Positions 54,465 through 63,640 are shown, counted from the stretch's first letter. The stretch: 64,000 nt of DNA from Pedobacter cryoconitis (GCF_003259615.1 NZ_QLLR01000025.1:1-64000); one strand, 5' to 3'. The notes: generated by a model from the letters alone, not told the origin. Numbers and translations: made by a program.

Positions 54465-55451
54465 ATGGAAAAGGTTCAATTTACAGATCAGTCTTGTTTA
54501 AGGCTCCAGCTGATACCTCCGGATTTTTCCAGGGACTATGGCGTGCTGCATACTTACACTACAGGTGAGATCGGGAACACCGTAAAGTACAATCTTAAAA
54601 TTACTTATGTAAAGACCATTATTAATGAATGCAGAATCTTTAGGATAGAGCGGACATCTCCGGTTTATGTCAATGATATAGAACCTGATCTTATTGCTGA
54701 TCAGCTGGCATATGAATGTGGTAAGGTTTTTTATCCACTAATGCTGGAAATAGATTTTGATGGTGAGTTTATTGGTGTTCATAATTATTCAGAAATTATT
54801 ACGAGGTGGAGTGCACAGCGGGTAGAAATTCAGGACTACTTTACCGGTGAGTTTGCCGAAAAATATCTGAAACTAATGGATGATGCAGTTTCAACGGAAG
54901 AGCAGGTATCAGAAATATTTAGAAACGAATTGTTTTATCGTGTCTTTTTTGCCGCTATATATAAATCTTATACCAATGAATTTAAGGTGGAAGAAACCTG
55001 TTTATTCCCGATAGCAGGGAGTGCAGCACCGGTAAAGTTCCATATAGTTCAGGAAGTCAGTCCTGAATTAAATGAAGCTGGGAAAATACAGATTATTCAT
55101 CATGGACATATAACCGACGAACGGTCTTCAAGAGATTTGCTGGAAGAGCAGGATTTTTCATTATCACATTTTCAATATCCTGAGGACCTGCCTGCAAAAG
55201 GAAGTTATACCGGATTGTACAGGCTTGATGCAGAAACGAGGTCAATATTCTCAGCAGTAGCTGAATGGATTGTGGAGACTGAGCCTGTGCAAAAGAATCA
55301 GGTCAAAGTGTTTGAATTGATGAAAGAGAAAGAACCTGAAGAGGTTAAAACAGAAAAATCATTTGATGAAGGAATGTTCTTTATTGATGGAAATCATAAA
55401 AAAACTGAAAAGAAATTCTCGGGCATATTTAATCTATTCTTAGGGAAATAA
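54465..55451 (+). CDS. unrecognised 328-residue T6SS-island protein
   Basis: I do not recognise the family. It is a soluble protein with no signal or helix in the membrane. The first two thirds (1-235) mix beta strands (IGNTVKYNLKITYVKTIINECRIFRIE) with helices (IITRWSAQRVEIQDYFTGEFAEKYLKLMD), and the tail is charged (EKEPEEVKTEKSFDEG). It lies 7 bases after the immunity gene and 10 bases before the PAAR-like gene, so it is in the same operon. An adaptor or chaperone loading cargo on the spike is a possibility from position alone. Confidence 0.65.
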   Translation: MEKVQFTDQSCLRLQLIPPDFSRDYGVLHTYTTGEIGNTVKYNLKITYVKTIINECRIFRIERTSPVYVNDIEPDLIADQLAYECGKVFYPLMLEIDFDGEFIGVHNYSEIITRWSAQRVEIQDYFTGEFAEKYLKLMDDAVSTEEQVSEIFRNELFYRVFFAAIYKSYTNEFKVEETCLFPIAGSAAPVKFHIVQEVSPELNEAGKIQIIHHGHITDERSSRDLLEEQDFSLSHFQYPEDLPAKGSYTGLYRLDAETRSIFSAVAEWIVETEPVQKNQVKVFELMKEKEPEEVKTEKSFDEGMFFIDGNHKKTEKKFSGIFNLFLGK

Positions 55452-55461
55452 ATTTAAAGCT

Positions 55462-55938
55462 ATGGCAGAAAAACACTTAGTAGTACAGGGGGCAACATGC
55501 TTATGTAATTTTGGTTCTGCTCCTGACCTGTTAAAGGTACTTACGCATAAAAGAGAATTCGCCAATGATAAAGATGGCGTCAAAAAATATATTGCAAGCA
55601 CAAAAGATATAGGTTTAACTTTTGAAAAGAATACATTTGGATCTTGTGCAAAACAGCTTGGCAAGCCCTGTCAGGCAGTTGTTACTGAGTGGAAAGAATT
55701 TTATGAGCATACAACGCTTACTAATAGCGGAAAGGTCTTAACTGAAGCTAGTAAAGCTACTTGTCCTATCGGAGGCCCCGATTGCATCAAAATAATCAAA
55801 CATGGCCAGATTGCTGAACCTAATTCACAGAGTTTTAAAAAATCTGAGCCAAAAGTCAGCAAAACATTAAATCCTGCAGTACGTATTCAGCAGCTCATTG
55901 ACGAACCCATTAGTGCCAAAGGCATCATATTCAATTAA
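55462..55938 (+). CDS. DUF4280 PAAR-like spike-tip protein
   Basis: The 158-residue product shows the DUF4280 pattern: VVQGATCLCNFGSAPDLL at the start, SCAKQLGKPCQAVVTEW in the middle and ATCPIGGPDCIKIIKHGQ, with paired cysteines in place of the usual PAAR metal residues. Such proteins cap VgrG spikes in Bacteroidota T6SS. The C-terminal extension (about 125-158) might contact cargo. The 916-residue gene follows by 5 bases. Confidence 0.85.
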   Translation: MAEKHLVVQGATCLCNFGSAPDLLKVLTHKREFANDKDGVKKYIASTKDIGLTFEKNTFGSCAKQLGKPCQAVVTEWKEFYEHTTLTNSGKVLTEASKATCPIGGPDCIKIIKHGQIAEPNSQSFKKSEPKVSKTLNPAVRIQQLIDEPISAKGIIFN

Positions 55939-55943
55939 TTGTT

Positions 55944-58694
55944 ATGGCAAAAGGAGTAAAAGCGAAAGTAAGTTCAAAAGGCGTAAAATCGATACAGCTT
56001 GTTGATGGACAATATTATAAAGCCAGGAGCAAGGGAAATCTTTTGGTTTTGGCCGGAGGTGCAGATGCTGCATTTAAAGTTATTGAATGGTTGCCTGACA
56101 CTACTGAAGCAGATAAGAAGAATCTGGTATGGATGCTTGAGGATGCCCAGCGGAATAATGTACTGCTGGAACACAGAGCTCCTGTGCTGAATAAGATTAA
56201 TATCCCGAAAGCATTATGTGGTAAAAAGCCTCTGTATTATCTTGAGGCAAGTCTTAGTGCTAAAATAGATAAGAAAATAAGCGCCGGGTATCTGATTGTT
56301 GGTAATTGTGATCCTTTAATCAAAGAAGCGATATGGAGTGCCGAAAAAGACGGGCCAAGACTTGGTCAGACGGCCATGAAATATGGGGAGGATGTTTACC
56401 TGAAGATAACAACAGAAGGCCTGAATGGGAGTAATCTGACCATTGAAATTTACCATCGTATAGTTGGTGAGAATAAGAGTGTTAGAGATATTGTTGCTGA
56501 ATGTATCAATGGTGAAGTCAACTTGTTGATCAAGAATACTTTTTCATGGTATGATGTAATGAAATATGGTCCTGGTAAGGCTGAATTGTTTATCATGGTG
56601 AAAAGCGACGCGGCGGAGGGATATATCAAGGATAGTCGTGGGGATGATGCACATGCTCGTTTTCTTCGTATGGAGAAAAAGATAATCAGCAGGGTAACCA
56701 GTGTGCCTGAAAACGTTACGGTAGCAAAAGTTGGTGAGCAGCTTCCTCAGCCCGGTCGTGTGGATCACTGCAGGTTTACCCAAATCCAAATTCAGGATGG
56801 GCCTGATCCTGTACTTCTTTTTGATGAGGGGAAAATGAAATTCAAGGATGAGAAGAATAAGGCCTTCTATCTGGATGAGAAGCTTTTTTATGAATTCAAT
56901 AAATATAACCTTAAACCTGAGGCAAAAGAAGTCTTAAATAAGATGGCAGCCATACTGATGGAGATGCCATATATTCCCGTTGAATTAGGATCACATACTG
57001 ATCGTTTCGGATCGGACACATTTAACAGGACATTATCTGAGAACAGGGCAAAGACAGCGTTAGAATACCTGGTGTCCAGAAATGTAAACGCATCGAGAAT
57101 TACTTCCAAAGGTTATGGTAAAACCATGCTCGCGGATAAAACTGCTGATTTGAGCAAGGAGGCCAGTTCTGTTAACAGGCGTACTACAATTCGTCTTAGA
57201 ATTTTTTCCCATGATGCTCAGAGTCTGGTTTTTGAGACCATTCAGCCTGGAAAAACTTATGAGAAACAACTTCCTATTACCATCAACGGGCTTCGTACTA
57301 TAGGCGTATGTAATGTTCCTTCTAATCCACACAATGAAAAGGTAATACCTTATAGCGAGACAGTACCCAATAACAAAAAAGGACAATTAACAGTTCAGTC
57401 GGATATGATAAAACCATATGTCTATTCGCCAATGGACAACAAACTGATCGCCTTTACTTACTTGTTTCCGCATCTAAGGGCTCCTCAAAGTTTCTTTTTC
57501 TTTATTAATACCTGTGCTTATTTCTCTGATAAAGCAAAACCAAGTTTAATTGTTAAGGCCTATTCTGATATCTCATGGAGCTTTCAATTCTTTCTAAACT
57601 TAAGTAATCCGCTCAATATTGACTGGACGAATGATACGCTTTTGAGCCCGGCAAAACGGGAAGAGCTAAGGAAAGCGGCTAAAAAGCTTGGTGATGCGCA
57701 TTACAATGAAACTACAGGTATAGATTTTGGTGTAAAGCTAAGTGCTGACTGGAATAAATCAGAGAAAGTTTATAAAGGACATGAAGAATTTACGCTAAAA
57801 TTTGAAAAGGAAATTAAGGCCTTTTTTAAATTGATATCATCTGTCAAAGAAATAACGAGAGGAATAACCGCTGGTACAGGAGGGGCATTAAGAAAAACAG
57901 ATTTCGGAACCAGCATGAATACGACTATTAAGATTCTTGCCCCCAAGTTTGTAATTGATATAGGATGGAAACTTGCAAGGGGAAGTAAGATGGGGATTAA
58001 AACAGCAGAGATTGGAACGGAGTATACAATTAAAGTTTATACAGAACCGTTGATTGGTGTTGAAGCTACTATTGATCTTTTGCAGATGGCGGTAGCAATG
58101 GCTACTACTGGGAATCCCGTGGCTATAAATATTTTTAATACTGCAAGAGATTGGGCTTCTAAAGGATACACGAGTACAGATAAGAGTGTTACAGTATCAT
58201 TTGAGATGTATATTGATTTGGTACTGAAAGGAACAATTAGTGGAGGAATAAAGGAAATTGTTGTGAATACTGCTTCAGATGTTTTGTCTGCTGAAGCAAA
58301 TATGGTAACCAAAATTGGTGCAACGTTGACTGCCGGAATAAATTTGAAAGCTAAAGCTATCTTGATAGAAGCAGGGCCAAATGCTTTGGATCTTCATGCA
58401 AATGCTACATTGAGTGCTTCAGCTTCGATTGGTATCACAGCAACGCACTCTGTCAAGTATAACACTAATGAAGGTTTGTATTACCGACCGGGTCTTAAAA
58501 TAGAGCCTTGTATTGGGCATGTTGTCCTTATGATTGATGTAGGAATTAGTTATCGAAAAATTTCTAAGGATTGGAAACCAATTAATATCGATGATCAGAG
58601 AGAATTCTGGTCTGGTTTTGACATAATGGAAATGTTGGAAACAGTAACGGGGATTTCGGCTAACTTTGCTATAATACCGAGAAAGAGTGAATAG
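55944..58694 (+). CDS. 916-residue OmpA-domain T6SS cargo candidate
   Basis: The protein has no signal peptide. Residues 1-300 are beta-rich with repeats of GxYLIVGNCDP and GxxLxIEIYHR type, resembling a spike-linked adaptor. Residues about 313-418 are an OmpA/MotB peptidoglycan-binding domain (LFYEFNKYNLKPEAKEVL, ELGSHTDRFGSD, RTLSENRAKTALEYL, SSVNRRTTIRL). Residues about 430-916 match nothing I know; they contain amphipathic and Gly/Ala-rich stretches (DLLQMAVAMATTGNPVAI, TLSASASIGITATHSV). The PAAR-like gene in front and a lipoprotein gene behind suggest an antibacterial cargo with a cell-wall anchor and a membrane-acting C-terminus; this is inference. Confidence 0.7.
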   Translation: MAKGVKAKVSSKGVKSIQLVDGQYYKARSKGNLLVLAGGADAAFKVIEWLPDTTEADKKNLVWMLEDAQRNNVLLEHRAPVLNKINIPKALCGKKPLYYLEASLSAKIDKKISAGYLIVGNCDPLIKEAIWSAEKDGPRLGQTAMKYGEDVYLKITTEGLNGSNLTIEIYHRIVGENKSVRDIVAECINGEVNLLIKNTFSWYDVMKYGPGKAELFIMVKSDAAEGYIKDSRGDDAHARFLRMEKKIISRVTSVPENVTVAKVGEQLPQPGRVDHCRFTQIQIQDGPDPVLLFDEGKMKFKDEKNKAFYLDEKLFYEFNKYNLKPEAKEVLNKMAAILMEMPYIPVELGSHTDRFGSDTFNRTLSENRAKTALEYLVSRNVNASRITSKGYGKTMLADKTADLSKEASSVNRRTTIRLRIFSHDAQSLVFETIQPGKTYEKQLPITINGLRTIGVCNVPSNPHNEKVIPYSETVPNNKKGQLTVQSDMIKPYVYSPMDNKLIAFTYLFPHLRAPQSFFFFINTCAYFSDKAKPSLIVKAYSDISWSFQFFLNLSNPLNIDWTNDTLLSPAKREELRKAAKKLGDAHYNETTGIDFGVKLSADWNKSEKVYKGHEEFTLKFEKEIKAFFKLISSVKEITRGITAGTGGALRKTDFGTSMNTTIKILAPKFVIDIGWKLARGSKMGIKTAEIGTEYTIKVYTEPLIGVEATIDLLQMAVAMATTGNPVAINIFNTARDWASKGYTSTDKSVTVSFEMYIDLVLKGTISGGIKEIVVNTASDVLSAEANMVTKIGATLTAGINLKAKAILIEAGPNALDLHANATLSASASIGITATHSVKYNTNEGLYYRPGLKIEPCIGHVVLMIDVGISYRKISKDWKPINIDDQREFWSGFDIMEMLETVTGISANFAIIPRKSE

Positions 58695-58724
58695 TGAAAA
58701 TGATTTAAGAATAATCTAATATTT

Positions 58725-59438
58725 ATGAAAAGAACAGGAAAATCGTTGAAAAGAAACTTTATTTTAATTTTATTAATCTTTATGGGACTCCAGTCGTGTG
58801 ATGCGCAAAATTATGATCTTGCAAATATCAAATTCCCATTGCTAAAATCTTCTTTAGCTAAATATAAATTAGCAGACAATAATCTTGCAGAATTGCATTA
58901 TGCGTTACTTAAATCAACTGATCCTGGATTAATGCGTTTTAATAAAGAAAGCTTTGCTGGACAGACTGGTGGCGAATATGATAACATTGCTGGTAAAAAT
59001 GTAGTTTATTTCTTTAATGATGCTAAAACGAATAAAATTTATGGATTCAATATAGAAACTTATACAACGCCAGAAAGCAGGAAATTACTGAAGTCTTTGG
59101 AAACCCTGTTTGGCAAGCCATTAATGGATCAGGGAAAGGGTGATAGACATCGGTTTAGAATTTGGGATAGTCCTGATAAAAAAACTGCTTATTTGTTGGA
59201 GTATGGGTTATTCTCGGTGAATAGCGGGCCAAAAACTGAATCTGCCAAACTTATGGTGGTAGATAAAAGTGCAAATGATCTGTATACTTTCAGGCTTGGT
59301 GGTGGTTTCATGTATTATAAGAATTATTTAAGAGCAAAGGAGAAAAAAACAGGTAAATACACTTTTAAAGATTTTGCGAAGGAAAAGAATGAAGAGGGAA
59401 TAGATTATTATCTGAAGAATGACAACACGATCAAATAA
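58725..59438 (+). CDS. lipoprotein, likely immunity to the OmpA-domain cargo
   Basis: The 237-residue product has a basic N-terminus, one hydrophobic segment and a lipobox-like FMGLQSC, so it should be anchored in the envelope. The body (from DAQNYDLANIKFPLL) is unknown, with a C-terminal GGGFMYYKNYLRAKEKK and end GIDYYLKNDNTIK. Its position 30 bases after the cargo gene and the presence of a broken second copy behind it fit an immunity gene. No database name is offered. Confidence 0.65.
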   Translation: MKRTGKSLKRNFILILLIFMGLQSCDAQNYDLANIKFPLLKSSLAKYKLADNNLAELHYALLKSTDPGLMRFNKESFAGQTGGEYDNIAGKNVVYFFNDAKTNKIYGFNIETYTTPESRKLLKSLETLFGKPLMDQGKGDRHRFRIWDSPDKKTAYLLEYGLFSVNSGPKTESAKLMVVDKSANDLYTFRLGGGFMYYKNYLRAKEKKTGKYTFKDFAKEKNEEGIDYYLKNDNTIK

Positions 59439-59446
59439 TATTTATA

Positions 59447-59535
59447 GATAATAATCTTGTTAAATTGCATTATGGACTAATTATCTGAAAGATGACAATA
59501 TCATTAAAGCATCGTTTAAAAAGAAACATAAATGA
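59447..59535 (+). pseudogene. remnant of a second copy of the lipoprotein (immunity) gene
   Basis: In frame 59447-59479 the sequence reads DNNLVKLHYGL, matching DNNLAELHYALL at about residue 51 of the intact gene. From 59473 in the next frame it reads WTNYLKDDNIIK, matching the terminal DYYLKNDNTIK, and continues ASFKKKHK to a TGA at 59533-59535. The middle of the gene is missing and the frame is shifted. The TGA overlaps the next ATG (59532) as ATGA, which suggests the lost gene was translationally coupled to the following one. Confidence 0.75.
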
Positions 59536-60305
59536 TTGAACCATATTATCAAGTAGAATTTACGGCTATCGCCTGTAAATTTGAAATTAACATTAATGAA
59601 ATAAACCTAATATCTCTGGCGATTGAAAACCAGGCTTCTACTTTAATACCCTTAAATTCAGGAATAGCTAAAACAGGAGAACAAAAGCTTAATGTCAAAT
59701 TACTTGCATTGCCGGGCCAGGAGTTTCTCAATCCGCAGGCGGTATTCAGCTATAAGATCAAAGTGTATGAGATGAAATACGGATTTGAGCTGAAGACAAC
59801 TATCGAAGGGCATGCGTTTCCTCCTGTAGACCCATCAAAGAAGTTAAAGGTTATGAGCCATGATCAGATTTTTAATGCGGAGGTACCGTATACAATTGAT
59901 GTCTGGCAAAAAGGAACATTATTGACTGATGTTGATGATCTGGATGAAAAATTGAAGCGGGCGTATTCCAGAATCGCCTCTCATATCAGAAATAAAGAGT
60001 ACGAAAAGCTGAAAATGGAGCTTGCTAACCGTGAAAAAACGATGGCTACTTCCATGTATCTAAGTAAGGAAGACTCCGAAGCAAGGTTAAATTCGCTGGT
60101 TAAAGATATAGAAGATGGATTCACTGTGATGCCTATGGACCCTACAGTATTGATCACAATATCTGGACAAGGAAGGTTAGCTGCTTATAAAAAATTAAGC
60201 GGAGAACCGGCTCTTACCTTATTTAATCCTAAAACCGGAGAAGAAATCATGCTTGATTTGTCTTTTTATATCCCGGCGGGTAAAACTGAATTTGTGGTGA
60301 TTTAA
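59532..60305 (+). CDS. unrecognised 257-residue protein of the T6SS island
   Basis: It has no signal peptide or membrane helix. The first half (1-125) is beta-rich (YYQVEFTAIACKFEININEI, PQAVFSYKIKVYEMKYGFELKT). The second half has helices with charged residues (LDEKLKRAYSRIASHIRNKEYEKLKMEL) and ends in a strand. It overlaps the remnant upstream and lies 9 bases before the TPM gene. I do not recognise it; a cytoplasmic helper of the next gene or of cargo loading is possible. Confidence 0.65.
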   Translation: MIEPYYQVEFTAIACKFEININEINLISLAIENQASTLIPLNSGIAKTGEQKLNVKLLALPGQEFLNPQAVFSYKIKVYEMKYGFELKTTIEGHAFPPVDPSKKLKVMSHDQIFNAEVPYTIDVWQKGTLLTDVDDLDEKLKRAYSRIASHIRNKEYEKLKMELANREKTMATSMYLSKEDSEARLNSLVKDIEDGFTVMPMDPTVLITISGQGRLAAYKKLSGEPALTLFNPKTGEEIMLDLSFYIPAGKTEFVVI

Positions 60306-60314
60306 TCTGTTTTG

Positions 60315-61829
60315 ATGCGTTTAAAAAAGATAGTCTGCGTGTTGCTTTTCTGTTTGTTTGGAGCCGGATTTGCATATGCACAGCAAGAGTATACTATAGA
60401 TCAGGTTCCAAATGCTAAAGCTGACGGAAATAGCTATGTGAGTAATCCCGATATGGTATTGAGCAGCAATGATGTGGATTCACTCAATCGCTTAATAGCT
60501 GGTCTGGAAAACAAAACAAAAGTAGAAATAGCGGTTGTAATTGTACGTGACTTTGAGAAAAATTATGACCCTTTTGACTTTGGATTGAAGTTGTTTAATA
60601 AATGGGGGATAGGCAAGGCCAATGCAAATAATGGTTTATTACTTTTTATTGCTGTTGACAGAAAACAGTATCGCTTTATTACTGGTTATGGCCTGGAAGG
60701 GCTTCTTCCTGACGCTGCCCTGAAAAGAATTGGGGATCATTACCTTGTACCGGCTTTTAAAGAAGAAAAATATAATGAAGGCACATCGCTTGCATTAAAC
60801 ACTATTGCTGATTATCTGGCGCAGCCAGCTAATAAAAAAGAACTTGAACAATTACTTGGGAAACAGGAAAAGGGTCGTTTTTTATGGCTTAAGACAATTA
60901 TTCCATCCGCTCTGGTATTACTTCTGTTCATTGTAGTTTTTAATGATATTAAAAAAGTGACACCACATGTTTCCAGGGAGAAGGCGAAACAGATGATCGG
61001 TTATGATAAGGTAAACGGGATTGGTTGCCTGGGATTAATATTGTCAATTTTTCTCCTGATTATCATTACGGGATTTGAGCCTGCGATTTCATGGTTTAAG
61101 CATCGCGATGCTTTTGAAATAGCAATTGTCATCTACGGCTTTCTTTCATTTTTATTGTTTTTCAGATATTTTAACGCATTAAGTGCAATCAGAAAGACTA
61201 ATAATGACGATTTAAACTTCACGAAAAGTGTGGAACTGCTAAATAACAGGGCGAAGTGGTATCTTATTGCTTCTCCATTGATTTTGCTTGGGATAGTTAT
61301 TGAAGGAGTGAGGAGAAAGAAATCTGCTGGTCGTTTTAAGACGGTTCTCGATAAGCAGAATAGGGAAATGATCAGGGTTGACCGGAATAAGAACAAAAAG
61401 GGTGCTCCATATTTAAGTGCGGGACAGCTTACAGAAGAAAAACTGGAAGTAAATACTTACGATATTTGGTTGAGCCAAGATCAGCAGGAGCAAAAAATCA
61501 GGAGTTACGAGGGTAATCGATTTAAATCTTTTGAGCTTTGTCCGCAATGTAATTTCAGAACATTCCAATACCATAAAGTAATTGTCGTTATCAAACCAAC
61601 CTACAGTAAAGAGGGAGAGGGAAAGGAAGCCCGTACCTGTGAAAATTGTGGTTATGAGGAATTGATACAAATGATTGTAATCCCTGTAATGTCAAGCACA
61701 GCTAGTGATTCGGGGTCTTCTGGATCTGGTAGTAGTGGGGGAAGCAGCAGTAGTTCTTCCTCAAGCAGCAGCAGCAGCAGCTGGGGTGGCGGCAGTAGTG
61801 GTGGGGGTGGTTCAGGTGGTAGTTGGTAA
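60315..61829 (+). CDS. TPM-domain membrane protein with zinc ribbon and Ser/Gly tail
   Basis: The 504-residue product has a signal peptide (FCLFGAGFAYAQ), a TPM domain (about 40-170, with NKTKVEIAVVIVRDFEKNYDPFDFGLKLFNKWGIGKA), three or four membrane helices (about 195-330), a C4 zinc ribbon (CPQC near 413 and CENC near 445) and a low-complexity Ser/Gly tail (about 468-504). TPM proteins such as YgcG show this layout. They are membrane-linked, and phosphatase activity is known for plant relatives. ATG 60315 is chosen. Its place after the cargo genes is notable; a link to T6SS is unproven. Confidence 0.85.
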   Translation: MRLKKIVCVLLFCLFGAGFAYAQQEYTIDQVPNAKADGNSYVSNPDMVLSSNDVDSLNRLIAGLENKTKVEIAVVIVRDFEKNYDPFDFGLKLFNKWGIGKANANNGLLLFIAVDRKQYRFITGYGLEGLLPDAALKRIGDHYLVPAFKEEKYNEGTSLALNTIADYLAQPANKKELEQLLGKQEKGRFLWLKTIIPSALVLLLFIVVFNDIKKVTPHVSREKAKQMIGYDKVNGIGCLGLILSIFLLIIITGFEPAISWFKHRDAFEIAIVIYGFLSFLLFFRYFNALSAIRKTNNDDLNFTKSVELLNNRAKWYLIASPLILLGIVIEGVRRKKSAGRFKTVLDKQNREMIRVDRNKNKKGAPYLSAGQLTEEKLEVNTYDIWLSQDQQEQKIRSYEGNRFKSFELCPQCNFRTFQYHKVIVVIKPTYSKEGEGKEARTCENCGYEELIQMIVIPVMSSTASDSGSSGSGSSGGSSSSSSSSSSSSSWGGGSSGGGGSGGSW

Positions 61830-61920
61830 GCTTTACAAAAAGCTCCTGTTTCAACTGAATGTCTTCGTCTTGTCTTGTGACCGAGTAACAGATCGCACTA
61901 AGTCAACAGGATAAATATAT

Positions 61921-63213
61921 CTAAATAGTATAAAACATCGCAACCGCAGCTGCTCCCATAGCAATAAACGTTATCCAGACTAAAATATTAGATAATAAGC
62001 CACTTTTGTAATCACCCATGATTTCTTTGCTCATGGCTATTTTGCCGATCAGAAATAGTAGCGGTACAGCAGCTACGCCATTTAATACAGCTGCATAAAC
62101 AAGCGCTTTAACAGGGTCGATACCTATAAAATTGATAGCCAAACCGATCAGGGTAGAAATGATTATCACTCCATAAAAACCGTGTGCGCCTTTCAATTTA
62201 AGATTTAAACTTGCTTTCCAATCAAAAGCATCAGCCACTGCATAAGCTGCCGATCCGCTAAGAACCGGAACAGCGAGCAGGCCCAAACCAATAATACCGA
62301 TCGAAAAAATCAGCTTGGCCAAAAATCCTGAATTAGGAAAAGAATGTACTAAGGGCTCCAAAGCTCTGGCGGCATCTGCTGCGGTATTAATATCCTTCAC
62401 ACCACTTCCATGCAGTACGGTCGCACCTACCAGTAAAATGCACCAGGTGGTAAATTCAGAAATGATCATACCTGTCAGGTTATCAATACGCATGTTTCTA
62501 ATACGTTGCCAGCTAATCAATCTTCCATTTTTGATAGGATGTCTGCCGCTTTCTTCTTCTACTTCTTGTGAAGCTTGCCAAAAGAACATATAAGGTGAAA
62601 TAGTTGTTCCAAGAACACCGGTAATAATAAATACAAAAGCGAAGTTGAACTCAAAGTGCGGGATAATAGTTGCTCTCAAAACAGTTGGCCAGGGCTGATC
62701 TATAATAAACGCCGTAATAGGATAGGCTAGTAAGGAAATTGCAAGCCATTTAAGTATTTTGGAGTAAACTTTATAACTGGTGAAAATTTCAAGCGTCAAA
62801 ATGATAACGGTGAAAAGTAGTGTGAGTACAACAAAGTGCACCGGTATCAATAATTGTGCAGCTGAAGCCATCGCCCCAATATCTGCACCTATATTTATGG
62901 TATTCGCTACCACAACCAGCCCAACCACCGCATAAAGTACGGGACGGCTATAATGTTCCTTGACCACGGCAGCTATTCCTTTTCCTTTGACCATTCCAAT
63001 TCTGGCACAAGCTTCTTGTACGGCGATCATAAATGGGAGCATATAAAGTGCTGTCCATAATTGCCCGTAACCAAATTGTGCACCTGTTTGAGAATAGGTC
63101 GCAATTCCTGATGGGTCATCATCGGCAGCGCCAGTCGTTAAACCGGGGCCCAGTACTGTTAAAAACTTCCAGAATTTCTTTTTAGGTGGTTTTGGTGTTT
63201 CAGGGGTGAGCAT
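61921..63213 (-). CDS. divergent Nramp-family divalent metal transporter
   Basis: The 430-residue product has about 11 membrane helices and the Nramp start LGPGLTTGAADDDPSG. The canonical metal motif DPGN reads D33-P-S-G36. In helix 6 (about 197-216) the usual MPH motif is replaced by GTTISPYMFFWQAS, so the metal-binding Met is absent. Such changes occur in Nramp-related magnesium transporters, but the substrate cannot be named from sequence. It stands alone, divergent from the DUF6660-cusA genes. Confidence 0.88.
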   Translation of the reverse strand: MLTPETPKPPKKKFWKFLTVLGPGLTTGAADDDPSGIATYSQTGAQFGYGQLWTALYMLPFMIAVQEACARIGMVKGKGIAAVVKEHYSRPVLYAVVGLVVVANTINIGADIGAMASAAQLLIPVHFVVLTLLFTVIILTLEIFTSYKVYSKILKWLAISLLAYPITAFIIDQPWPTVLRATIIPHFEFNFAFVFIITGVLGTTISPYMFFWQASQEVEEESGRHPIKNGRLISWQRIRNMRIDNLTGMIISEFTTWCILLVGATVLHGSGVKDINTAADAARALEPLVHSFPNSGFLAKLIFSIGIIGLGLLAVPVLSGSAAYAVADAFDWKASLNLKLKGAHGFYGVIIISTLIGLAINFIGIDPVKALVYAAVLNGVAAVPLLFLIGKIAMSKEIMGDYKSGLLSNILVWITFIAMGAAAVAMFYTI

Positions 63214-63334
63214 ATAGCGTTATGTATCTTATAAATATACTTATTTATTGCATGCTGAAGCCTGCAATCGGATTGCATAGTTGTATTAAATTGAGTGATT
63301 AGTTGTTTTGTTTATTACCTTCGTCTCAAATTAT

Positions 63335-63640
63335 ATGAGATTATTATCATTCATAGGGATTGTATTAGTGCTGGCTCTTAATTTAGTGCCATGCGGGGAT
63401 GCTATGTCTGTTTTGAATGATAGTACCAAAATTGAACAAGCGCATCATTCAGAAAGAAACAATGATAATTGCAGCCCTTTTTGTAATTGTGCTTGTTGTG
63501 CTACTGCTTCTGTTATTAAAGATGCTTTAGTAATTGCTACTCCTTTTGCTGACCATTTACCTGTGCTTACTGCGCATTTAACCGGGAAGTTCATCACTGT
63601 CGATCTTCCGATCTGGCAGCCACCACAATTGATTTCTTAA
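63335..63640 (+). CDS. DUF6660-type small Cys-rich secreted protein
   Basis: From ATG 63335 the 101-residue product has a hydrophobic N-terminal helix (LLSFIGIVLVLALNLV) and a Cys cluster NCSPFCNCACCATA. Small proteins of this kind precede metal RND pumps in Bacteroidota and are named DUF6660 there. The cluster plus histidines (EQAHHSERNN) suits metal binding in the periplasm. The CusA-type gene follows by 137 bases. Confidence 0.75.
   Translation: MRLLSFIGIVLVLALNLVPCGDAMSVLNDSTKIEQAHHSERNNDNCSPFCNCACCATASVIKDALVIATPFADHLPVLTAHLTGKFITVDLPIWQPPQLIS

Noticed and set aside
61705..61914. 69-codon plus-strand Ala/Val-rich frame
   Set aside because: It is the out-of-frame reading of the Ser/Gly tail codons of the TPM gene.
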